Shown here piece by piece: positions 53,822 through 61,216 of a DNA stretch of 64,000 bases. The stretch spans positions 124,001 through 188,000 of the forward strand of contig NZ_QKLU01000010.1 in assembly GCF_003208655.1 (NCBI RefSeq), given 5' to 3'. The notes beneath the pieces are model-generated. The model saw nothing but the letters and a program-made list of their open reading frames with translations, had not been told where the DNA came from and searched no databases. Position 1 is the first letter of the stretch. Every line of letters begins with the position of its first letter. This stretch comes from Pedobacter nutrimenti. Lineage in GTDB: Bacteria; Bacteroidota; Bacteroidia; Sphingobacteriales; Sphingobacteriaceae. The translations under genes were made by a program, and so were the position numbers.

Positions 53822-55087
53822 ATGACAAAACTGGATCCCGTATTTAAAAAACAACTGCTGGGCTGGGCAAATTCTTTTGAAGTCTGCTGTATGCTCGATT
53901 CAAATGCTTATTCGGATACAAACAGCAAATATGACCTGCTGGTTGCCGCCGGGGCCTGCAAACAGCTTACGGCCACAGGCCATCAGGCTTTTGAGGAGCT
54001 CAAACATTTTTACCGGGCTTCCCCCGGCTGGTTGTTCGGCCTGCTGGCTTATGACCTTAAAAATGGCACGGAAGCCCTTAGTTCACAAAATGCAGATCTG
54101 ATGGATTTTCCAGACCTTTTCTTTTTTGCCCCTGAATACCTTATTGGGGTTAAGCAAGGTCATATAGAAGTATTAATCGGGGATCCGGCCCTGCCTGCTC
54201 AGATCAGCACCTTTAATACACCTACAGGAGATACAGGGCCCATTGATTTAAAACCCCGCATGAGCCGGGATACTTATCTGGAAAAGGTCCGGGCACTGAA
54301 AGAGCATATCCGGCTTGGCGATATTTATGAAGTGACCTTTTGCCAGGAATTTTTTGCAGAACATGCCGTTATAGACCCGGTTTCTGTCTACCAGGACCTG
54401 AGTACCTTATCCCCCACTCCATTTGCAGGTTTTTTCAAAATAAAAGACCGTTATGTATTGTCTGCAAGTCCGGAGCGGTTTTTAAGTAAAAGGAACAATC
54501 ATTTACTTTCCCAGCCCATAAAGGGAACCGCCAAAAGGAGCACGGACCCGGCAGAAGATGAAAACATCCGCCGGCAGCTGCGAAACGACAAAAAAGAACA
54601 GGCAGAGAATGTGATGATTGTGGACCTGGTGCGCAATGACCTGACCAAAAGTGCTGTACCTGGAACGGTAAAAGTAAAGGAATTGTTTGGCATTTACAGC
54701 TTCCCGCAGGTACACCAGATGATCTCCAGCATTAGCTGTGAACTAAACCCTGAGCTAGACCTGATAGATGCCATTAAAAATACTTTTCCTATGGGTTCGA
54801 TGACTGGTGCGCCCAAAATCAGGGCCATGGAGCTGATTGAACGTTATGAAGAAAGTAAAAGAGGTGCTTATTCAGGCGCCCTGGGTTATATTGATCCAGC
54901 CGGGGATTTTGATTTTAATGTGGTGATCCGGAGCATCCTTTATCACCAGTCGGGGCAACGGCTCTCTTTCCAGGTTGGAGGGGCCATCACTTATGCTTCA
55001 GATCCCCAAAAAGAATATGAAGAATGTCTGCTGAAAGCCTCTGCCATGATCAAAACGTTAAAAGGGTTGAATGAACAACCCTTTTAA
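53822..55087 (+). CDS. pabB: Aminodeoxychorismate synthase component I (PabB-like)
   Basis: 421 residues from the ATG at 53822 (MTKLDPVF); a longer frame from 53771 would run through the purA terminator and is rejected. The chorismate-binding region holds SQPIKGTAKRSTDPAEDE, with lysine in the PIKGT position as in PabB rather than alanine as in TrpE, and DLVRNDLTKSAVPGTVKVKELFG, GSMTGAPKIRAMELIERYE and GAYSGALGYIDPAGDFDFNV. It adds ammonia to chorismate in the first step to 4-aminobenzoate and folate. The glutamine amidotransferase PabA is not in view. Its stop faces the M48 gene stop, 23 bp away. Confidence 0.92.
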   Translation: MTKLDPVFKKQLLGWANSFEVCCMLDSNAYSDTNSKYDLLVAAGACKQLTATGHQAFEELKHFYRASPGWLFGLLAYDLKNGTEALSSQNADLMDFPDLFFFAPEYLIGVKQGHIEVLIGDPALPAQISTFNTPTGDTGPIDLKPRMSRDTYLEKVRALKEHIRLGDIYEVTFCQEFFAEHAVIDPVSVYQDLSTLSPTPFAGFFKIKDRYVLSASPERFLSKRNNHLLSQPIKGTAKRSTDPAEDENIRRQLRNDKKEQAENVMIVDLVRNDLTKSAVPGTVKVKELFGIYSFPQVHQMISSISCELNPELDLIDAIKNTFPMGSMTGAPKIRAMELIERYEESKRGAYSGALGYIDPAGDFDFNVVIRSILYHQSGQRLSFQVGGAITYASDPQKEYEECLLKASAMIKTLKGLNEQPF

Positions 55088-55110
55088 ATCAGCCACACGA
55101 TTTTGTATAA

Positions 55111-55944
55111 TTAGTTGACCGGTTTACCGGTTGGTGAATTGAAATAACGCTGTGCCTCGGGCAGGTCTCTTTGGATCTGGGCAATACGGGTGCCATCTGC
55201 CGGGTGTGTACTTAAAAATTCAGGCGGTTTCTGTCCACCCTGGCTGGCCGAAGCCATGCGCTGCCAAAAGCTAACCGCACTGGAAGGGTTAAATCCTGCC
55301 ATAGACATAAAAATCAGGCCCAGGTGATCGGCTTCCAGTTCTTGCGTTCTGGAATTAGGCAATAAATAAAAACCCTGTGCACTGATTCCATATACCTGGC
55401 TGATCAATTGCTGGGTGCCTGCAGCACTGCCGGAGGTTGCAGCCCCAAGCAGGCCTCCCACTCCTTCTGCCACCTTAGCTTTAGACGCCCTTTCAGAAGA
55501 GTGCCGGGCAACCGCATGGGCAATTTCATGCCCCATGACCGTAGCCAGTCCGGCATCGTCTTTGGCTACCGGCAGAATACCTGAATATACGGCAACTTTT
55601 CCACCCGGCATACACCAGGCATTGATCTCTTTACTGTCTATTAAGTTAAATTCCCAGTTAAACCCTTGAATCTGTTCGCCATAACCATTGGCCGTCATGT
55701 ATTTGGTTACCGCAGAAGCGATGCGCTGACCAATCCTTTTTACCCGCTGGGCATCGGCATTGTTCAAAACCTTGGTTTGGGGATCTTTTAATAAAGTGGT
55801 ATAGCTTTGGGCTGCTGCCGACTGCATTTCACCTTCGTTTACAAAATTTATACGGCTGCGTCCGGATAAAGGGACAGTCGAACAGGAATTCAGGGTCAGG
55901 ACTGCCGTGGCCAGCCCTATACCCATCAGTTGAAATTTCTTCAT
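55111..55944 (-). CDS. M48-family metalloprotease lipoprotein
   Basis: A 277-residue lipoprotein (lipobox LNSC, Cys21) with a Zn-protease domain: ATVMGHEIAHAVARHSSERA contains the HExxH motif, and the third ligand lies in SRTQELEADHLGLIFM. It resembles BepA/Oma1-type M48 proteases, which act in the periplasm on outer-membrane proteins. The C-terminal half has PPEFLSTHPADGTRIAQIQ, the usual M48 ending. It is 11 bp downstream of plsY. Confidence 0.93.
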   Translation of the reverse strand: MKKFQLMGIGLATAVLTLNSCSTVPLSGRSRINFVNEGEMQSAAAQSYTTLLKDPQTKVLNNADAQRVKRIGQRIASAVTKYMTANGYGEQIQGFNWEFNLIDSKEINAWCMPGGKVAVYSGILPVAKDDAGLATVMGHEIAHAVARHSSERASKAKVAEGVGGLLGAATSGSAAGTQQLISQVYGISAQGFYLLPNSRTQELEADHLGLIFMSMAGFNPSSAVSFWQRMASASQGGQKPPEFLSTHPADGTRIAQIQRDLPEAQRYFNSPTGKPVN

Positions 55945-55955
55945 GGGGAAGTTTA

Positions 55956-56600
55956 TTAGTTTTTCTTTTTAAACAGATAAACTTTTGATTCTTTGCCTTT
56001 TAATAACCTTTCGAGGTTTTTCTGATGGGTGACCAGAATGAGTATACATACACACATCCCATAAAGCACCTCTGATTTTACCGAAGAATGAAAGATAAAT
56101 ATAATCCCAAGAGGGAATGTAAATCCTGCACATATGGAACTTAGCGAAACATATTTGGTCACCAGTAAAACCACCACAAAGACAAGAACACAAAGTAAAG
56201 CTGCCTGAAAATGGACTGCCAAAATCATTCCAAAAAGTGTTGCAACCCCCTTTCCGCCTCTGAATCCTGCAAAAACAGGAAAAAGATGTCCCATGACAGC
56301 GGTTACCCCCAGGGCCAGTTCGTAATTGATAAACTGAGAGGAGTTATGTGGCCCGGTTACCGAAAGCCCTATAAAATAAGCCAGTTTGGTTGCCGTATAG
56401 CCTTTTAGAATATCAATGGTCATCACTGCAATACCTGCTTTTTTACCCAATACCCTAAAGGTATTGGTCGCACCGGCATTACCGCTTCCATACTCCCTGA
56501 CATCCACCCCATAAAATGCCTGCCCCAGCCATACCGCAGTTGGTATAGACCCAAAAAGATAGGCCAGCAATACTGCTGAAATAGAATAGATAGAAATCAT
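55956..56600 (-). CDS. plsY: Acyl-phosphate glycerol-3-phosphate acyltransferase PlsY
   Basis: A 214-residue membrane enzyme with five hydrophobic segments. FGSIPTAVWLGQ, YGSGNAGATNTFRVLG, LFPVFAGFRGGKGVATLFG and a late hydrophobic stretch are the PlsY motifs. It transfers acyl groups from acyl phosphate to glycerol 3-phosphate in phospholipid synthesis. The last 30 residues are a basic tail. It is encoded 3 bp after nadC. Confidence 0.95.
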   Translation of the reverse strand: MISIYSISAVLLAYLFGSIPTAVWLGQAFYGVDVREYGSGNAGATNTFRVLGKKAGIAVMTIDILKGYTATKLAYFIGLSVTGPHNSSQFINYELALGVTAVMGHLFPVFAGFRGGKGVATLFGMILAVHFQAALLCVLVFVVVLLVTKYVSLSSICAGFTFPLGIIFIFHSSVKSEVLYGMCVCILILVTHQKNLERLLKGKESKVYLFKKKN

Positions 56601-56603
56601 ATC

Positions 56604-57446
56604 CTAAAAAGCTTTTAAACTCATGTCCAGGCTTTTTACAGAATGGGTCAGTGCACCCATAGAAATATAATCTACGCCGCAGGCTGCATATTCTGTAATA
56701 TTTTCTTCAAGGATTCCCCCTGATGCTTCCGTAATATATTTATGGTCAATTCTTTTAACAGCCTCCCGAAGGTCTTCAAAACTAAAATTGTCCAACATGA
56801 TCCGGTTCACTTTCCCATTTTCCAGCACTTGTTCAAGTTCGTCCAGGTTACGGACTTCAATTTCAATTTCAAGTTTCCGGCCTGTTTTCTGAAGGTATTC
56901 ATTTGCCGAGCGAATGGCGTTGCTGATCCCGCCCGCATAATCTACATGATTGTCTTTAATCAGGATCATATCGTACAAGCCAATACGATGGTTTACTCCA
57001 CCGCCAATTTTTACGGCCCATTTTTCCAGATCGCGAAGGCCCGGTGTGGTTTTGCGGGTATCCAATATTTTTGTCGCATAAGGTGCCAGCAGTTTGGCCA
57101 CCCTGTTGGTTTTGCTTGCAATTCCGCTCATCCTTTGCATACAGTTCAACACCAACCGCTCTGCCAGTAAAATGGAATGGGTACTGCCCTCTACTGTAAA
57201 GGCAATGTCTCCATACTTTACGGGCGTACCATCTTTGATAAAGATTTCCAGTTTCAAAGCCGGGTCTATGTGGGCGAATATTTCCTGGGCGAGTGCGACT
57301 CCTGCAAGGATCCCATCCTCTTTGACCAATAATTTTGCTTTGCCCTGTGCACCGGCCGGTATAGTGGAAAGTGAAGTGTGGTCTCCATCACCTAAATCTT
57401 CAGCAATGGCATTTTTTATAAATAGGTGTATTATCTGCTTATCCAA
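56604..57446 (-). CDS. nadC: Nicotinate-nucleotide pyrophosphorylase (quinolinate phosphoribosyltransferase)
   Basis: 280 residues. The frame opens with TTG at 57446 (DKQIIHLFIKNAIAED); no in-frame ATG is suitably placed, so a TTG start is likely. The NadC motifs are IAEDLGDGDHTSL, LLAERLVLNCMQRMSGIA, ILDTRKTTPGLRDLEKWAVKIGGG, HRIGLYDMILIKDNH and EASGGILEENI. It converts quinolinate and PRPP to nicotinate mononucleotide in NAD synthesis. It is followed closely by plsY and M48, so the three are probably one operon, with the -7 element at 57463-57470. Confidence 0.95.
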   Translation of the reverse strand: MDKQIIHLFIKNAIAEDLGDGDHTSLSTIPAGAQGKAKLLVKEDGILAGVALAQEIFAHIDPALKLEIFIKDGTPVKYGDIAFTVEGSTHSILLAERLVLNCMQRMSGIASKTNRVAKLLAPYATKILDTRKTTPGLRDLEKWAVKIGGGVNHRIGLYDMILIKDNHVDYAGGISNAIRSANEYLQKTGRKLEIEIEVRNLDELEQVLENGKVNRIMLDNFSFEDLREAVKRIDHKYITEASGGILEENITEYAACGVDYISMGALTHSVKSLDMSLKAF

Positions 57447-57462
57447 ATCATCAATTTTAAAC

Positions 57463-57470
57463 CAAAAATA
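57463..57470 (-). promoter_or_regulatory. Candidate -7 element of the nadC operon
   Basis: On the minus strand, TATTTTTG fits TAnnTTTG, 16 bp before the TTG start of nadC. It lies just after the hairpin that ends the DUF4783 transcript. No -33 element is clear. Confidence 0.45.
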
Positions 57471-57483
57471 GTATTTTTACGCA

Positions 57484-57526
57484 AGAGCCCGTTTAAAATT
57501 TATCTAATAAATTTTAAACGGGCTCT
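57484..57526 (-). terminator. 20-bp perfect hairpin between DUF4783 and nadC
   Basis: Arms 57484-57503 and 57507-57526 with a 3-nt loop. It separates the DUF4783 gene from nadC, both on the minus strand. The following sequence has no T run, so termination is likely but not certain. Confidence 0.6.
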
Positions 57527-57539
57527 GTTGTGTACTATT

Positions 57540-57935
57540 TTATTTCTCCGATTCGATCCGGAGTTCGGTAATTAAAAAAACATTACCGCTTTTTCTGGCG
57601 GTTACAGACACCCTGAATTTGCCATTTCTGGTCACCAGGGAGAGCACACCAAACCTGTAATTCGGGTTGCTGTTAATGGGATGAAGAATGGATGATCCAA
57701 CCGGCACATGTTTGGTAAAAAAATCCCTTAAAATTTGTTCGGCTTGTACTTTGGAGTAGACATCTTCCTCATTTAGCATGGTCAGCTCTACAGAAGAACT
57801 AAAACTTTTTCCGATTTCCTTTGCGTTTCCAGATTTAAACAGGGACGACATTTCATCAATAAAATCGGCCTGATTCGTTGTTGAATGGAGAAACGGCATA
57901 ATAAACACGAGCACCGGAAACAAAAATCTGATCAT
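57540..57935 (-). CDS. DUF4783 secreted protein
   Basis: A 131-residue protein with a signal peptide (FLFPVLVFIMPFLHS). The mature part (DFIDEMSSLFKSGNAKEIGKSF, VYSKVQAEQILRDFFTKHVP, YRFGVLSLVTRNGKFRVSVTAR) is DUF4783, a small NTF2-like fold of unknown function typically encoded near nadC in Bacteroidota. It is divergent from gpmI, with which it shares a control region. Confidence 0.92.
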   Translation of the reverse strand: MIRFLFPVLVFIMPFLHSTTNQADFIDEMSSLFKSGNAKEIGKSFSSSVELTMLNEEDVYSKVQAEQILRDFFTKHVPVGSSILHPINSNPNYRFGVLSLVTRNGKFRVSVTARKSGNVFLITELRIESEK

Positions 57936-58010
57936 TTTAATTCATAATATAAACTCCTCACAACATAAATTATGCCATTAACAGATCATAAATTGTAATT
58001 ATCTGCTCTT

Positions 58011-58035
58011 CAAAAATAGAATAGGCTTATATTTG
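58011..58035. promoter_or_regulatory. Back-to-back -7 elements for DUF4783 and gpmI
   Basis: TATTTTTG on the minus strand (58011-58018) and TATATTTG on the plus strand (58028-58035) lie 9 bp apart, one for each divergent gene. The plus-strand leader before gpmI would be about 160 nt and is AT-rich without a recognised structure. Confidence 0.5.
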
Positions 58036-58200
58036 TATAGCAAGAAGCATGTTTAAACATCTTTTTTGCGCAAATATATATTCAAATCGTTTTAACTTAA
58101 AATTTGGGTGAACATTCCTGGGTATAGGTATGTTTCATAACCAGAATAATTTGCAATACGAAAAAATTATGTACAACACGAAAAAAAACCATAAAAGCTA

Positions 58201-59721
58201 ATGACACACAAAAAAGTAATGCTCCTTATTCTGGATGGCTGGGGCTACGGAAAACAGGATAAGTCGGATGCTGCTTACGCTGCCAATACACCTTTCTTTG
58301 ATTCTTTGTTAAAAAAGTACCCGAATTCAAAACTTGAAGCCTCTGGTGAAGCCGTTGGTTTACCTGCAGGACAAATGGGAAATTCTGAGGTCGGCCATAT
58401 GAACCTGGGCGCCGGCCGGATCGTGTATCAGGAACTGGGAAGGATCAACAAAGCCATCTCTGACCGGAGCCTGTTCAGTAATCCGGTGCTGACAGATGCT
58501 TTTAAATATGCCAAAGAAAATGGCAAAGCCGTGCATTTTATTGGTTTGCTTTCTGACGGAGGCGTGCACGCACACATCAATCACCTCAAAGCCCTCTGCG
58601 ATGCGGCGACAGAACAGCATTTAAAAGATGTTTTTGTTCATGCCTTTACCGATGGCAGGGATACTGACCCGAATTCCGGTTTGGGTTTTATTCAAAGCCT
58701 GCAGCAACATATCGCAAACTCACCGGTACAACTGGCCAGTATCATTGGACGTTACTATGCCATGGACAGGGATTCCCGCTGGGAACGGGTAAAAGAAGCT
58801 TATGATCTTTTGACCAAAGGAATCGGGACCCCTTCTGCAGATGCAGCCGCTTCACTGGAAAAATCTTATGCCCAAGGCATTACCGACGAGTTTATTAAAC
58901 CTGTGGTTTTAACAAAACCCGATGGTCAGCCAGTGGCCACCATACAGCCAGGAGACGTGGTCATCTGTTTCAACTACAGAACCGACCGCGGCCGTGAAAT
59001 TACTTCCGTGTTGACCCAACACGATTACCCTGATTTTGGCATGCATAAATTGCCATTGTATTATGTGACCATGACCAGTTATGATGAAAATTTCAAGGAC
59101 GTAAAGGTCATTTTCAGTAAGGATGACTTATTACAAACCTTAGGAGAGGTCCTGGAAAACAACCATAAAAATCAGATCCGCATTGCCGAAACTGAAAAAT
59201 ACCCGCATGTTACCTTTTTCTTTTCGGGTGGAAGGGAACAGGAGTTTAAAAATGAAAAAAGAATTATGGTTCCTTCTCCTAAGGTGGCAACATATGACCT
59301 GCAACCTGAAATGAGTGCACAGGGCATTACTGATGCCATTTGTAAAGAACTGGAAACCGGATGGGCAGATTTCATCTGTTTAAACTTTGCCAACCCGGAT
59401 ATGGTAGGCCATACGGGTGTATTTGAAGCAGTGGTTAAAGCGGTGGAAACGGCAGACCGTTGTACAGAGGTTGTGGTCAACAAGGGACTGGAATATGGCT
59501 ATTCTTTCATCATTCTGGCAGATCATGGAAACTCAGAATTTATGATCAATGCTGATGGTTCTGTAAATACCGCGCATACCACCAACCTGGTGCCCTGCAT
59601 ACTGGTAGATAACGATTACCATTCCATTGCGGATGGAAAACTCGGAGATGTTGCGCCAACCATTTTAAAGCTGATGGGCATTAACAAACCGGATATCATG
59701 ACCGGAAACGAATTGATCTGA
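58201..59721 (+). CDS. gpmI: 2,3-bisphosphoglycerate-independent phosphoglycerate mutase
   Basis: A 506-residue enzyme that interconverts 3- and 2-phosphoglycerate. VMLLILDGWGYG gives one metal ligand (D12); QMGNSEVGHMNLGAGR carries the phosphorylated serine (S62); AFTDGRDTDP, RTDRGREIT and ADHGNSEFM, plus the C-terminal HTTNLVPCILV, complete the two-domain phosphatase/transferase pattern. Its stop overlaps the next start by one base (TGATG), coupling the two genes. Confidence 0.98.
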   Translation: MTHKKVMLLILDGWGYGKQDKSDAAYAANTPFFDSLLKKYPNSKLEASGEAVGLPAGQMGNSEVGHMNLGAGRIVYQELGRINKAISDRSLFSNPVLTDAFKYAKENGKAVHFIGLLSDGGVHAHINHLKALCDAATEQHLKDVFVHAFTDGRDTDPNSGLGFIQSLQQHIANSPVQLASIIGRYYAMDRDSRWERVKEAYDLLTKGIGTPSADAAASLEKSYAQGITDEFIKPVVLTKPDGQPVATIQPGDVVICFNYRTDRGREITSVLTQHDYPDFGMHKLPLYYVTMTSYDENFKDVKVIFSKDDLLQTLGEVLENNHKNQIRIAETEKYPHVTFFFSGGREQEFKNEKRIMVPSPKVATYDLQPEMSAQGITDAICKELETGWADFICLNFANPDMVGHTGVFEAVVKAVETADRCTEVVVNKGLEYGYSFIILADHGNSEFMINADGSVNTAHTTNLVPCILVDNDYHSIADGKLGDVAPTILKLMGINKPDIMTGNELI

Positions 59722-60248
59722 TGCGTAAAATCACCTTCTTAATTTCTTTATCTTTATGTTTTACCGCCTGCCAGAACCAGGATGAGGTTAAGCGCCAGGC
59801 TGCGCAGACTTATTTTGACCTGAAAGGCTATTTTGTACAGGAAAGCAGCAGGCTCAACAAACTAAACCCGCAGATCAGCAAGACGGTTATGGTCAATGGT
59901 GCCGCAGAAAGCAAAGACCTGCACATTAAAGATTGGAATGCAGAGCTAACGGTCTTTTCGGATGCCGACATCAACAAGACAGCCTGGCAGGGTTTGTTTA
60001 AAGTGAGCAAGCAAGGTCAGCGCGAGTTTTATAAAAGTGACCAGGACAAAGTAGCGGTCAAAGCGCTGGAGGTTTTCCGAAAGAACAATAAGGTTTCGGG
60101 CCTGCGGATTTTACTCCATACAAAGAATTACCTTTACAATTCTGTCGACACTTTAGAATATTACCCAGACAGCCTGTACAGGATCAGTAAAACCCAGAAC
60201 ATTAAACTTCTGAATTCCAAAGCCTACCGGATTACCGGAAAGTTTTAA
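59721..60248 (+). CDS. Hypothetical lipoprotein
   Basis: A 175-residue lipoprotein (lipobox FTAC, Cys16; then QNQDEVKRQ). The mature part is basic and mostly beta-rich with a middle stretch around DADINKTAWQGLFKVSKQG. No family is recognised. It is translationally coupled to gpmI, so the pair is transcribed together, and a terminator follows. Confidence 0.7.
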   Translation: MRKITFLISLSLCFTACQNQDEVKRQAAQTYFDLKGYFVQESSRLNKLNPQISKTVMVNGAAESKDLHIKDWNAELTVFSDADINKTAWQGLFKVSKQGQREFYKSDQDKVAVKALEVFRKNNKVSGLRILLHTKNYLYNSVDTLEYYPDSLYRISKTQNIKLLNSKAYRITGKF

Positions 60249-60254
60249 GGCCAT

Positions 60255-60294
60255 AAAAAAAGAGCGGGTGCTGTACAGGCATCCGCTCTTTTTT
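60255..60294 (+). terminator. Intrinsic terminator after the hypothetical lipoprotein gene
   Basis: AAAAAAGAGCGGGTGC pairs with GCATCCGCTCTTTTTT (one G-T pair), with a TGTACAG-type loop. It also has A and T runs on both sides, so it can work for the convergent TPR gene. Confidence 0.9.
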
Positions 60295-60309
60295 ATTTAA
60301 TATCGTTGT

Positions 60310-60936
60310 TTATTTCAAGCTTGCAATCTGCGCTTTCACATAATCCACCAGTGCAATAATGTCTTTACGCTGTGGCTGCATGACCAGAATTTTTTGAAAG
60401 TCAGCGATGGAATTGTTAAACATCGCTATGCAGGAGCTTTTCTCTGCTGCTTTTTTGGCTTTATAAGATTTAAAGATCGCATAATCTTTATACGTTATTC
60501 CCCTGTTTTGCCACAATTGAGCATCTTCTTCCCCGTTGAGTTCAATCGCTTTGGTAAAGTCTTTAATTGCAGACTGGTAAAAGCTATCCCTCATCTGATT
60601 TAAAGATTCCTTAGGGTCATTGGCCACATTTAACCGGGCTTTGCCACGGTAATAATATGCAGAATTATCTGCCGGTTTTAAAGAAATCAGCTTGCTGCAG
60701 GTAGATATAGTATTCTCATAATCACCACATTGATAATAAGAATAACCCAGCATTTTTAATACAGTTGCATTGTTCGGGGTTTTGGCATCTGCCTTCTCCA
60801 ACTGAGCTACCGCTTCCTTGAAATCCCCCTTCATCATGGCCTGCATGCCCAACTTCTCGTAACCACTGGTTTGTGCGATTGATGCAGTTGAAGAAACAAC
60901 GAGTAATAAAAAAATTGCTTGTTTTAGATAGTTCAT
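60310..60936 (-). CDS. Secreted TPR-repeat protein
   Basis: 208 residues from the ATG at 60936 (MNYLKQAIFL); a TTG one codon upstream is possible but less likely. A signal peptide (LLLVVSSTASIAQ) is followed by about four TPR units: YEKLGMQAMMKGDFKEAVAQLEKADAKTPN, VLKMLGYSYYQCGDYENTISTCSKLISLKPAD, SAYYYRGKARLN and QSAIKDFTKAIELNGEEDAQLWQNRGITY. These solenoids usually bind partner proteins; the partner is unknown. It is divergent from lon and has its own -7 element at 60970-60977. Confidence 0.9.
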   Translation of the reverse strand: MNYLKQAIFLLLVVSSTASIAQTSGYEKLGMQAMMKGDFKEAVAQLEKADAKTPNNATVLKMLGYSYYQCGDYENTISTCSKLISLKPADNSAYYYRGKARLNVANDPKESLNQMRDSFYQSAIKDFTKAIELNGEEDAQLWQNRGITYKDYAIFKSYKAKKAAEKSSCIAMFNNSIADFQKILVMQPQRKDIIALVDYVKAQIASLK

Positions 60937-60969
60937 CAAATTTTATTTAAAAAAATAAAGATATAAAAT

Positions 60970-60977
60970 CAAAGATA
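60970..60977 (-). promoter_or_regulatory. Candidate -7 element of the TPR gene
   Basis: On the minus strand, TATCTTTG matches TAnnTTTG, 33 bp before the ATG at 60936. No -33 match is clear. The rest of the 280-bp gap to lon shows no exact promoter for lon. Confidence 0.4.
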
Positions 60978-61216
60978 CACTTTAGACAATTATTGTACCA
61001 TTGTAAAAATATTTAGCTCCTTAATCCTCTTTAACGTTAATTAATTCAAATTATGATTTGAAGGTATTTTTTTTCAGTTCTGCCGTTTTAGCATGTGGTC
61101 CCGCTCCAAATGGGTTTGGCACAAGAGTTGAAATTATACCCTATCAACATATAATTATATATTTTGATACGACCTTCTGTCAGAATGTCGTTATTATTTT
61201 AAGAAAGGCATTATTA

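Noticed and set aside
57955-58200. A riboswitch in the leader of gpmI
   Set aside because: The leader is long and AT-rich, but no conserved riboswitch core or stable paired structure is visible.
61058-61216. 53-residue N-terminal extension of Lon
   Set aside because: It starts at TTG, has no similarity to the Lon N-domain, and the ATG at 61217 gives the usual length.
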